DNA of 64,000 nt. Origin: an uncultured Pontibacter sp. Its GTDB lineage: Bacteria; Bacteroidota; Bacteroidia; Cytophagales; Hymenobacteraceae. The stretch spans positions 248,001 through 312,000 of the forward strand of contig NZ_CANLMZ010000010.1 of assembly GCF_947492645.1 (NCBI RefSeq), in the 5' to 3' direction. Shown in pieces: positions 1 to 7,582 of this stretch (its first letter is position 1; each line of letters opens with the position of its first letter). Under the pieces are notes generated by a model. The model was not told the DNA's origin and did no database searches. It saw only the letters and a program-made list of their open reading frames with translations. The position numbers and the translations under genes are program-made.

Positions 1-708
1 GGCGCCCATACCGCCTGTATTCAGGCCTGTGTCGCCTTCGCCTATCCGCTTGTAATCTTTTGCCTCCGGCAGCAGCACATACTCTTTACCATCAGTAAGT
101 ATGAAAACTGATACCTCTATACCTTGCAAATACTCTTCGATTACAACTTTGCTGCTGGCATTACCAAAACGCTTGTTGCGTAGCATGGCATCTAAAGCAT
201 CATAAGCTTCGTCGTAATCCTGGGCAATAATTACGCCTTTACCAGCCGCCAAGCCATCTGCCTTAAGTACAGCAGGATAACTGTGGTTTTTCAGGTACTC
301 GCAGGCTTTGGTAAAAGTCTCCTCTGTGAAGGTTTGATAGCGCGCTGTAGGGATATTGTACCTCTGGAAAAAAGCCTTGCAAAAATCTTTGCTCCCTTCA
401 AGCATAGCTCCTGCTTTTTTCGGCCCTACAACCAGGATGTGCTTCAGGTATTCTTTTTCCTGGAAATAATCGTGCATCCCCTCCACCAGGGAGTTCTCCG
501 GGCCTATCACCACCATCATGATGTTAAAGTCTGTGGCAAACTTGGCTACTTCTTCAAAGTCATGTATGTTGATGTCAGCGTTTGTATGAAACTCAGAAGT
601 TCCGGCATTGCCGGGTGCCACAAAAATCTGGTCGCAATACTCGCTTTGGCTTAGTTTCCAGGCAATGGCGTGTTCTCTGGCCCCGGATCCGATAATTAGT
701 ACATTCAT
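1..708 (-). CDS. purD: Phosphoribosylamine-glycine ligase, C-terminus cut by window edge
   Basis: This is the N-terminal 236 codons of GAR synthetase, the ATP-grasp enzyme that joins glycine to phosphoribosylamine in purine synthesis. Reading the minus strand from the ATG at 708-706 gives a start MNVLIIGSGAREHAIAWKLS, the diagnostic PurD N-terminal fold (family form GxGGREHA). The ATP-grasp segment YPAVLKADGLAAGKGV follows at about residue 135, then EEYLQGIEVSVF and GDTGLNTGGMGA at the edge, all standard PurD motifs. The frame is open to base 1, so roughly half the protein lies outside the window. The start is fixed by the family N-terminus. Identification is firm. Confidence 0.96.
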   Translation of the reverse strand, partial: MNVLIIGSGAREHAIAWKLSQSEYCDQIFVAPGNAGTSEFHTNADINIHDFEEVAKFATDFNIMMVVIGPENSLVEGMHDYFQEKEYLKHILVVGPKKAGAMLEGSKDFCKAFFQRYNIPTARYQTFTEETFTKACEYLKNHSYPAVLKADGLAAGKGVIIAQDYDEAYDALDAMLRNKRFGNASSKVVIEEYLQGIEVSVFILTDGKEYVLLPEAKDYKRIGEGDTGLNTGGMGA

Positions 709-847
709 AGTTTGGTTGCTAATTGCTGATTGTTGATACCTGTACTCAGCGTTGCTAAAAGTACCGCTGCGAAGTTATAAATTTATACTTGCCGGCGCAG
801 CACATTCCGCAGTTTTATACTTTGTTGATCTACATCTTCTTTAAAAC

Positions 848-881
848 AAAAAGACCGCTGCTTAATCACAACGGTCTTTTT
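848..881 (-). terminator. Intrinsic terminator of recQ
   Basis: The ten-base perfect inverted repeat AAAAAGACCG / CGGTCTTTTT has a 14-base loop. It starts about 30 bases after the recQ stop on the minus strand, and the T run follows the stem in that orientation. Confidence 0.8.
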
Positions 882-911
882 GTTCTTCGTCATACTTTCA
901 TCACAAACCGA

Positions 912-3122
912 TTAGTTCGCGTACTCAGACAGGAACTTGATGCGCATCAGGCGAAGATCCTCTTCTGAGAAATCGTCGGTGCCAAGCTCTTTTACTGCCT
1001 CGCTGATATTATCAGTACTGGCATTCATAAAGTAGTCATAAATATCGTCCTGGCGTTCCTGATCAAGTATATTATTGATATAGTAGTTCAGGTTAAGTTT
1101 TGTACCGGAGTAGCAGATGTGCTCGATTTCCTCTATCAGCTCCTGCATTGTCAGGTCCTTAGAAGCTGCAATCTCTTCCAGGTCTACCTTCTTGTCAATC
1201 TGCTGAATAATGTAGATCTTGATCTTCGACTTGTTAACTGTTGTTTTAACTACCACGTCGGCAGCTGTTACAATGTCGTTTTCCTCTACATACTTCGTGA
1301 TCAGGTCCAGGAACGGCTTACCGAACTTCTGCACCTTGCCCATACCCACACCACCTACGTGCGCCAGGTCTTCTTTGGTAGTCGGGTAAACAGTTGCCAT
1401 CTCCTTTAAAGATGGATCCTGGAACAAGACGTACGGCGGCAGGTTTTTCTCCTTCGCCATTTTCTTGCGCAACGTCTTCAGCAGGTCAAACAACACTTCA
1501 TCGTGTCCGGCAGATGCCTGCGTCTCTTCCTTCTCCTCGTCTTCTTTTACCTCCTGCTCGTAATTATGGTCTTTTGTAAGCTGTATACTTTGCGGTTTGG
1601 CTATAAAGTCTAATCCTTTCTGCGTCAGCTTTACCACCCCAAAGTTTTCTATGTCTTTTTCAAGATATTCAGATAGAAGGACTTGGCGGATAACAGAGCT
1701 CCAGAACTGCACATCGTGGTCTTTGCCTTTAGCAAAAACATCGAGTTTATCGTGGTCGTAGCTGGTTACATACTGGTTACGCAAACCTGTAAGCACGGCT
1801 GTAATGTGCTCTATGCTAAAACGCTCTCCTGTTTGCTGTACTGCCATTAATGCCAGCTGTGCCTCTTCCTTCGCCTCAAAACGCTCTTTAGGGTGCAGGC
1901 AGTTATCGCAAAAACCACAATCTTTTTCGTAAGCCTCGCCAAAGTAGTGCAACAGTTGCTTACGGCGGCATACTGCAGAGTCGGCATATGAGGCCATTTC
2001 CTGCAGCAACAGCTTTGAGTTATCGCGCTCTGTTACCGGTTTATCTTTATTGAATTTCTCCAGCTTTACGATGTCGTCATAGCTGTAATACATGATACAG
2101 TTTCCCTCCATGCCATCGCGCCCGGCACGGCCAGTTTCCTGGTAATATCCTTCTATAGATTTTGGGGTGTCGTAGTGGATCACAAAGCGAACATCCGGCT
2201 TATCAATGCCCATACCGAATGCAATGGTCGCCACAATCACATCAGCATCTTCATTCAGGAAAGCATCTTGGTTGGCCATTCTTATGCTGGAATCCAGGCC
2301 TGCATGGTAAGGCAATGCCCTTACATCGTTTACACGAAGCAACTCCGCTATTTCCTCTACTTTTTTGCGGCTTAGGCAGTATACAATTCCGCTTTTGCCT
2401 TTATTTCTTTTTACATATTGGATAAGCTGCTTTTTAGTATTGTGCTTTGGCCTAACCTCGTAGTATAAGTTGGTACGGTTAAAAGACGATTTAAACACAG
2501 AAGCCTCGTCCATTTGCAAGTTGCGCTGTATATCCAGCTGCACTTTAGGGGTGGCTGTGGCTGTAAGCGCAATAATTGGCAGGTTACCGATCTGGTCTAT
2601 AATGCCACGTATACGGCGGTATTCCGGCCGGAAGTCATGCCCCCACTCCGAGATGCAATGCGCCTCGTCTATGGCCACAAACGAAATGTTGGAGCTGCGC
2701 AGAAACTCAACGGTTTCCTCTTTGGTAAGCGATTCCGGGGCTACATACAGCAGCTTTACCTCACCAGCCAGCGTCTCTTTCTTTACTTTATTAATTTCTG
2801 CCTTAGACAAGGTAGAGTTAAGAAAATGTGCGTTAACCCCGAAGGCGTTAAGCTGGTCTACCTGGTTTTTCATAAGGGCAATCAGCGGCGATATAACGAT
2901 AGCTGTGCCTGGTAAGGAGAGTGCAGGTAGTTGGTAACACAACGACTTGCCGGCGCCTGTAGGCATAATCACAAAGGTGTTCTTGCCATTGATAATGTTG
3001 TTAATTATCAACTCTTGATTTCCTCTAAATTGATTATACCCAAAAACTTCCTTTAATTTGTTCTTGAGATTGACCTCTTGTTGTACTGACATGTAATCTT
3101 GCAGAAAATTAATCAATTGCAT
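912..3122 (-). CDS. recQ: ATP-dependent DNA helicase RecQ
   Basis: A 3'-5' superfamily 2 DNA helicase for recombination and fork repair. Domains seen in order: Walker A TGAGKS near residue 55, DEAH box IDEAHCISEWGHDFRPEY near 151, motif III ALTATAT near 186, motif VI QETGRAGRDG near 330, the RecQ zinc-binding Cys cluster (C, then CGFCDNC) near 385-410, and an HRDC domain around 540-610 containing VGGVGMGKVQKFG. A further C-terminal tail follows. The length of 736 fits Bacteroidota RecQ. A second Met at residue 11 (position 3092) could be the real start, since most RecQs begin close to that point. Its start faces kdsD across 33 bases. Confidence 0.96.
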   Translation of the reverse strand: MQLINFLQDYMSVQQEVNLKNKLKEVFGYNQFRGNQELIINNIINGKNTFVIMPTGAGKSLCYQLPALSLPGTAIVISPLIALMKNQVDQLNAFGVNAHFLNSTLSKAEINKVKKETLAGEVKLLYVAPESLTKEETVEFLRSSNISFVAIDEAHCISEWGHDFRPEYRRIRGIIDQIGNLPIIALTATATPKVQLDIQRNLQMDEASVFKSSFNRTNLYYEVRPKHNTKKQLIQYVKRNKGKSGIVYCLSRKKVEEIAELLRVNDVRALPYHAGLDSSIRMANQDAFLNEDADVIVATIAFGMGIDKPDVRFVIHYDTPKSIEGYYQETGRAGRDGMEGNCIMYYSYDDIVKLEKFNKDKPVTERDNSKLLLQEMASYADSAVCRRKQLLHYFGEAYEKDCGFCDNCLHPKERFEAKEEAQLALMAVQQTGERFSIEHITAVLTGLRNQYVTSYDHDKLDVFAKGKDHDVQFWSSVIRQVLLSEYLEKDIENFGVVKLTQKGLDFIAKPQSIQLTKDHNYEQEVKEDEEKEETQASAGHDEVLFDLLKTLRKKMAKEKNLPPYVLFQDPSLKEMATVYPTTKEDLAHVGGVGMGKVQKFGKPFLDLITKYVEENDIVTAADVVVKTTVNKSKIKIYIIQQIDKKVDLEEIAASKDLTMQELIEEIEHICYSGTKLNLNYYINNILDQERQDDIYDYFMNASTDNISEAVKELGTDDFSEEDLRLMRIKFLSEYAN

Positions 3123-3145
3123 GTACCTTTTGGGGTACCTTAATA

Positions 3146-3153
3146 CAAATTTA
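3146..3153 (-). promoter_or_regulatory. Putative -7 box for recQ (TAAATTTG)
   Basis: On the minus strand this octamer matches the Bacteroidota sigma-A -7 consensus TAnnTTTG and sits 23 bases upstream of the recQ start. It lies in the 33-base gap shared with divergent kdsD. No clear -33 TTG was seen. Confidence 0.5.
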
Positions 3154-3155
3154 CT

Positions 3156-4127
3156 TTGAATCTTGTTAATAATATAGCCCTAACAGCAAAAAAAGTCTTA
3201 ATAGCCGAAGCGGAAGCAATCGCCAGACTAGCAGATTTTATCGACGAAAGTTTCGAAAGTTGCGTCGAAGCCATTTTACACTCTAAGGGCCGCGTGGTGG
3301 TAACCGGTATTGGCAAAAGTGCCAACATCGCCACCAAGATTGTTGCCACGCTAAACTCTACAGGAACACCGGCCATATTTATGCACGCTGCTGATGCTAT
3401 TCACGGTGATTTAGGCATGATACAGCCCGATGATTTTGTGATCTGCATTTCTAAAAGTGGCAACACCCCAGAGATAAAAGTTCTGGTTCCCCTTCTTAAA
3501 CGCAAAGGTTCTAAATTGGCTGCAATCGTCTCAAGTATAGACTCCTACCTGGCCCAGAGCGCAGATTTTGTGCTTAACGCTAACGTAGAGCGCGAGGCAT
3601 GCCCACATAACCTGGCCCCTACCACCAGCACTACTGCTGCCCTTGCCTTGGGCGACGCCCTTGCGGTAAGCCTGCTGGAGGCCCGTGGTTTTAGCAGCGC
3701 CGATTTTGCGCACCTGCACCCAGGTGGCTCGCTAGGCAAACGCCTCTACCTGATGGTAGGCGATATTTATGGTCACAACCAGGCACCCAACGTTAATGAA
3801 AACGCTTCGTTAAAGGAGATTATTATTGAAATCTCATCTAAAAGGCTGGGGGCAACCGCTGTCGTTAAAGAAGGAAGCAAAGAGTTGGTTGGTATTATTA
3901 CTGACGGTGACCTGCGCCGCATGCTTAACAAGTATGATAAAACAGAGGGCATCAAAGCCAGCGACATCATGACACCGTCTCCTCTCACAATAGAGCCGGA
4001 CCAGTATGCCGCAGAAGCGCTTGCCATGATGCAGGATAAAAGTATAACACAGTTAATCGTAACTAAATCCGGTAACTTTGAGGGGTTTGTGCACCTGCAC
4101 GATCTCCTGAAGGAAGGACTTGTATAA
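3156..4127 (+). CDS. kdsD: KpsF/GutQ-type arabinose-5-phosphate isomerase
   Basis: Interconverts ribulose-5-phosphate and arabinose-5-phosphate, the first step towards Kdo for lipopolysaccharide. The N-terminal half is a SIS sugar-isomerase domain with GIGKSANIATKI and CISKSGNTPEI. The second half (about 205-323) is a pair of CBS domains, including GIITDGDLRRML. The only in-frame start that keeps the conserved N-terminus (NNIALTAKKVLIAEAEAI) is a TTG at 3156, as no ATG occurs before the SIS core. It lies only 5 bases before the mannose-1-phosphate guanylyltransferase gene, so the two are probably cotranscribed as a surface-sugar pair. Length is typical of the family. Confidence 0.93.
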   Translation: MNLVNNIALTAKKVLIAEAEAIARLADFIDESFESCVEAILHSKGRVVVTGIGKSANIATKIVATLNSTGTPAIFMHAADAIHGDLGMIQPDDFVICISKSGNTPEIKVLVPLLKRKGSKLAAIVSSIDSYLAQSADFVLNANVEREACPHNLAPTTSTTAALALGDALAVSLLEARGFSSADFAHLHPGGSLGKRLYLMVGDIYGHNQAPNVNENASLKEIIIEISSKRLGATAVVKEGSKELVGIITDGDLRRMLNKYDKTEGIKASDIMTPSPLTIEPDQYAAEALAMMQDKSITQLIVTKSGNFEGFVHLHDLLKEGLV

Positions 4128-4132
4128 AACAA

Positions 4133-5209
4133 ATGGATAAGAACACTTACGTGGTGATAATGGCCGGCGGCATCGGAAGCCGTTTCTGGCCATTCAGCCG
4201 TACCAACTACCCAAAGCAGTTTCATGATGTGCTGGGTATAGGCGAAAGCATGCTGCAAATGACAGCAAAGCGTTTTCAGGATATTTGCCCGCCTGAGAAT
4301 GTGTACGTGGTTACAAACAAAGATTACGAGGCACTTGTAAAACAGCAATTGCCGTCTTTAACGGATAACCAGATCTTATTGGAGCCGATTGGCCGCAACA
4401 CCGCTCCCTGCATTGCTTATGCGTCTTACAAAATAGCGCAGCTAAACCCGAACGCCAACTTGGTAGTTACGCCATCTGACCACGTAGTGCTAAAGCAGGA
4501 TGTGTTCACTAGTGTAATCAAAGAGGCTGTAACGGCTGCCGACAAAGATGATGTGCTGATAACCCTAGGCATTACGCCAAGCAGGCCAGACACCGGCTAC
4601 GGCTACATCCAGTTTATCGGTGATGAGTCCCAAAGTATAAAAAAGGTTAAGACATTTACCGAGAAGCCAAACCTGGAGCTTGCCGAGATGTTTATTAACA
4701 GCGGTGACTTTGTTTGGAACTCTGGTATTTTTATCTGGAACGTAAAAAGTATACTTAACGCTTTCAGGCAACAGCTGCCAGAGATCACAGAGATTTTTGA
4801 GGAAGGTGTAACCACATTAAATTCGCCTCAGGAACAGAATTTTATCACTAAAGCTTATTCGCAATGCCGCAACGTGTCTATTGACTATGGCATTATGGAG
4901 AAAGTAGATAATGTATTTGTGCTGCTTGCTGATATTGGTTGGTCTGATTTAGGCACCTGGAACTCGCTGTACACGATAAACGACAAAGATGATAACGGCA
5001 ACGTGATAGATGGCGAGGTGCTGCTTTACGACACAAAGGACTGTATCATTAAAACGCCTAAAGAGCGCCTGGTTGTGCTACAAGGCTTAGAAGATTATAT
5101 AGTTGCAGAATATGACAATGTGTTGATGATCTGCAAGAAATCTGAAGAGCAGAAAGTAAAGGAGTTTATGGCTGATGCCAAGTCTAAAAAAGGCGTAGAT
5201 TATATCTAA
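4133..5209 (+). CDS. manC: Mannose-1-phosphate guanylyltransferase
   Basis: Makes GDP-mannose from mannose-1-phosphate and GTP. The N-terminal nucleotidyltransferase signature AGGIGSRFWPFSR lies at about residues 11-23, followed by LEPIGRNTAPCIAYAS, VTPSDHVV, FTEKP and GDFVWNSGIFIW, all characteristic of the GMP family. At 358 residues it is the short form lacking the isomerase domain found in bifunctional ManC/AlgA, so it should only do the transferase reaction. It follows kdsD by 5 bases and is closed by a long perfect terminator. The function is secure. The gene symbol is by family. Confidence 0.93.
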   Translation: MDKNTYVVIMAGGIGSRFWPFSRTNYPKQFHDVLGIGESMLQMTAKRFQDICPPENVYVVTNKDYEALVKQQLPSLTDNQILLEPIGRNTAPCIAYASYKIAQLNPNANLVVTPSDHVVLKQDVFTSVIKEAVTAADKDDVLITLGITPSRPDTGYGYIQFIGDESQSIKKVKTFTEKPNLELAEMFINSGDFVWNSGIFIWNVKSILNAFRQQLPEITEIFEEGVTTLNSPQEQNFITKAYSQCRNVSIDYGIMEKVDNVFVLLADIGWSDLGTWNSLYTINDKDDNGNVIDGEVLLYDTKDCIIKTPKERLVVLQGLEDYIVAEYDNVLMICKKSEEQKVKEFMADAKSKKGVDYI

Positions 5210-5220
5210 GTATAAGTAAA

Positions 5221-5268
5221 TAAAGCAAAAGGTCCTGAAGCAAGTAATCTTCAGGACCTTTTGCTTTA
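5221..5268 (+). terminator. Terminator after manC, 20-bp perfect stem
   Basis: TAAAGCAAAAGGTCCTGAAG pairs perfectly with its complement ending at 5268 around an 8-base loop (CAAGTAAT). It begins 12 bases after the manC stop codon. Confidence 0.85.
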
Positions 5269-5365
5269 TACCCCTCACAGTAAAAGCACATTAGTTAATG
5301 GCTGTTTTTTTATACTTATACTTTATAGAAAAGCTAAAAACTGGGTTGCTCTTATATTGCCGTGT

Positions 5366-5414
5366 AAATTAGAAAAGGCAGCAGCTAAAGTATAGCTGCT
5401 GCCTTTTCTAATTT
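5366..5414 (-). terminator. Terminator after rlmB, 21-bp perfect stem
   Basis: Arms at 5366-5386 and 5394-5414 are perfectly complementary over 21 bases, with a 7-base loop AAAGTAT. It lies 17 bases beyond the rlmB stop on the minus strand. Together with the manC terminator it insulates a convergent gene pair. Confidence 0.85.
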
Positions 5415-5431
5415 ATTTAAAAGTATAAACT

Positions 5432-6277
5432 TTATCTTGGCTCCAGGCTACCCAAGCTTGAGTAACCACTCTCGCGGAGGCGCTGGCTCATGGCTTCGTA
5501 AAGTATGATGCCTGTCGCTACAGACACGTTTAAGGATCCAATCTGGCCCATTAAAGGGATACGCACACGCACATCGGCACGCTTTAGATATTCCGGCGAA
5601 ATACCATCTTCCTCGCTACCCATGATAATGGCAGTTGGCCCTGAAAAATCAACAGCAAAGTCTGTGATCATGTGCTCCGTTTTTTCGGTACAGGCTACAA
5701 TCTGAACACCGTAGTCTTTCAGGTAATCAATAGTATCCTTTAGGTTTGGCTCGCGGCATACAGGTACCAGGTTAAGTGCGCCAGCAGAGGTTTTCATGGC
5801 ATCCGCATTTACCTGTGCACCTCCCCGGCTTGGTATCACAATGGCATCTACTCCCATACATTCTGCATTTCGGGCAATAGAACCAAAGTTTCTCACATCA
5901 GTTACCCTGTCAAGTATAAGCAGCAGCGGTGTTTTGCCTTGCTCAAAAAGAGAGGTTACAATTTCTGATAGCGGCAAGTATGTAATAGGAGATATTAAGG
6001 CTACGGCTCCCTGATGGTTTTTGCGCGTTAGCTTGTTCAGCTTTTCCAAAGGCACAGATGCAACCGGTACATCATACTTTTTGGCCTCTGCCATAATCTC
6101 GTCAGTAGTCGGGTTTTTCGTACCGCGCAGCAGGAAAATCTTCTCTAATGTTTTTCCGGCAAGCATTGCCTCTAATATAGGCCGCGAACCGAAAATCATT
6201 TCTAACTTTTCTTCTTTGGGTATTCTAGGGCCGTTATAACGGTTGCCTACATGTTGTCTGTTATTCCTGCTCTCCAT
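5432..6277 (-). CDS. rlmB: TrmH-family 23S rRNA 2'-O-methyltransferase (RlmB type)
   Basis: A SPOUT-fold RNA ribose methyltransferase. The N-terminal substrate-binding domain (about 25-105) begins EKLEMIFGSRPILEAM. The SpoU catalytic domain holds LDRVTDVRNFGSIARNAE (family motif 1), IIMGSEEDGIS (motif 2) and RIPLMGQIGSLNVSVATGI (motif 3, with the knot), ending near 270. Length 281 fits RlmB/TrmH group 3. The first 10 codons overlap the end of the upstream GWxTD gene by 31 bases, so the two are likely translated from one message. The exact rRNA target (G2251 in E. coli RlmB) is inferred from the family. Confidence 0.92.
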   Translation of the reverse strand: MESRNNRQHVGNRYNGPRIPKEEKLEMIFGSRPILEAMLAGKTLEKIFLLRGTKNPTTDEIMAEAKKYDVPVASVPLEKLNKLTRKNHQGAVALISPITYLPLSEIVTSLFEQGKTPLLLILDRVTDVRNFGSIARNAECMGVDAIVIPSRGGAQVNADAMKTSAGALNLVPVCREPNLKDTIDYLKDYGVQIVACTEKTEHMITDFAVDFSGPTAIIMGSEEDGISPEYLKRADVRVRIPLMGQIGSLNVSVATGIILYEAMSQRLRESGYSSLGSLEPR

Positions 6278-7488
6278 TTTGCTACTGTGCTGTACCAGCT
6301 TTCCTCGTACTCGCGGTGCCGTATCAGCTCATAATAATTTTTGGTAAAGTTATTCTCTTTTTTGTTAAAAACGAACTTAACATAAGGGCTTACCTCCGAC
6401 TCGCGGTAAATCCAGGTTTCGGTGTTGCCTGTGCGGCTAATGGTATTGGGCTTGCCGTAGATAATGTAAATCATGCCTCTGTCTGTTGCCCAGCCGGGTT
6501 TATGGCATGTAAAAAGCGTATTCGCCTTCTCTACCCGCCCATAATACGACCTGATCAGCTCTCGTGCAGTTGCCTTGTCGCCGGCTACTTTAAGCCAGAA
6601 ATTATCAATGGCTTCTTTTGCGTCAGTTGCATTCATCAACGACTCACGCTCTGCTGAGGTAGTTATATAGATGAGGGGCTGCAATAATTCCTGCGCCATG
6701 GATAGTTGCGGATATGCCCATTTCTGCACCAATATTCCTTTGGCAAAGGTAGAAGATGGCTCGAAAAGGTAGAAGCCGTCCCTCTCAAATCCAACAGTAT
6801 CGCCGGCACTAAAGGCAAGCGTATCTGCCACAGGCATGGCTGGTGCGGTTGCCCGCTGCTGTGCAGACATAGGTGGCAAGGCAGGTGCTAAATCGCCTTC
6901 AAAGTAATGGACTGTTAGTGGTTGTGTCTGGCTATCATATTGGCGTATAAAAATCTTATCCGAGGTGTTAAGATAGTCTCCGAAGATGGGTTTCTCGTCT
7001 TTAACCTTTACAAGCAGGTAACTCTTTTCGAGCATTTGCGCTTTAAGCGGAATTCTATACCGTATGGCCATCCGCTCCTGCCCTACCAAAGCCTGCCATA
7101 TCCTTATATGTAAAATATTAGGCTCAGCAATTATACTTGCCGGTATCGTAAACGACATGTGCAACTGCCCCTCTATATCGGTTATCTTTCTGGCTGGCTT
7201 CACTAATGAGTCTGCGGCCAGTACTTTATCTCGATCCGACAGGCCTGTTTTTACAAAATACTCTACTGACGTGGTAGATTGCAGCACATCCAGTACCTCC
7301 TGCTCGTCTTCAAACCTCATATAAAAATGCAGGCTGTCGTTCGCTTCATAAAAGTTATACTTCATGGAAATCTCCGGGGCAACAGGCCGCGCAACAACTG
7401 GCTGTAAGCGCGTAGCTTGTGGTGTGCCACAGGCAAACATGCCTATTAGTATAAGCAGTGAGGCAAATGGTAAAGGTATGCGTGTCAT
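6247..7488 (-). CDS. GWxTD-domain lipoprotein
   Basis: A 413-residue exported lipoprotein. The N-terminus has a short hydrophobic stretch (PFASLLILIGMFAC) whose Cys is a good lipobox acceptor. The C-terminal part carries the GWxTD motif in the form HKPGWATDRGMIYIIYGKP, followed by WIYRE and a basic tail. The domain is widespread in Bacteroidota and its biochemical role is not established. The middle (about 40-300) looks like beta-sandwich material with no motif I recognise. It overlaps rlmB at its 3' end, and a terminator hairpin separates it from the DUF2723 gene upstream. Confidence 0.88.
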   Translation of the reverse strand: MTRIPLPFASLLILIGMFACGTPQATRLQPVVARPVAPEISMKYNFYEANDSLHFYMRFEDEQEVLDVLQSTTSVEYFVKTGLSDRDKVLAADSLVKPARKITDIEGQLHMSFTIPASIIAEPNILHIRIWQALVGQERMAIRYRIPLKAQMLEKSYLLVKVKDEKPIFGDYLNTSDKIFIRQYDSQTQPLTVHYFEGDLAPALPPMSAQQRATAPAMPVADTLAFSAGDTVGFERDGFYLFEPSSTFAKGILVQKWAYPQLSMAQELLQPLIYITTSAERESLMNATDAKEAIDNFWLKVAGDKATARELIRSYYGRVEKANTLFTCHKPGWATDRGMIYIIYGKPNTISRTGNTETWIYRESEVSPYVKFVFNKKENNFTKNYYELIRHREYEESWYSTVAKWRAGITDNM

Positions 7489-7520
7489 CTACAGCAAATT
7501 TTCTTTAAAGCCCAGAACTG

Positions 7521-7557
7521 GAAAGCCGGTCCGCAGTAGTACTGTGGCCCGGCTTTC
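7521..7557 (-). terminator. Terminator after the DUF2723 gene
   Basis: GAAAGCCGGTCC pairs with GGCCCGGCTTTC at 7546-7557 with one mismatch. It lies 26 bases past the stop of the DUF2723 gene and 33 bases before the GWxTD start, both on the minus strand. Confidence 0.65.
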
Positions 7558-7582
7558 TTTACTGTGTAATACTACTTTTTGT

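Noticed and set aside
283..654. 123-codon plus-strand frame
   Set aside because: It lies antisense to purD, whose motifs are clear.
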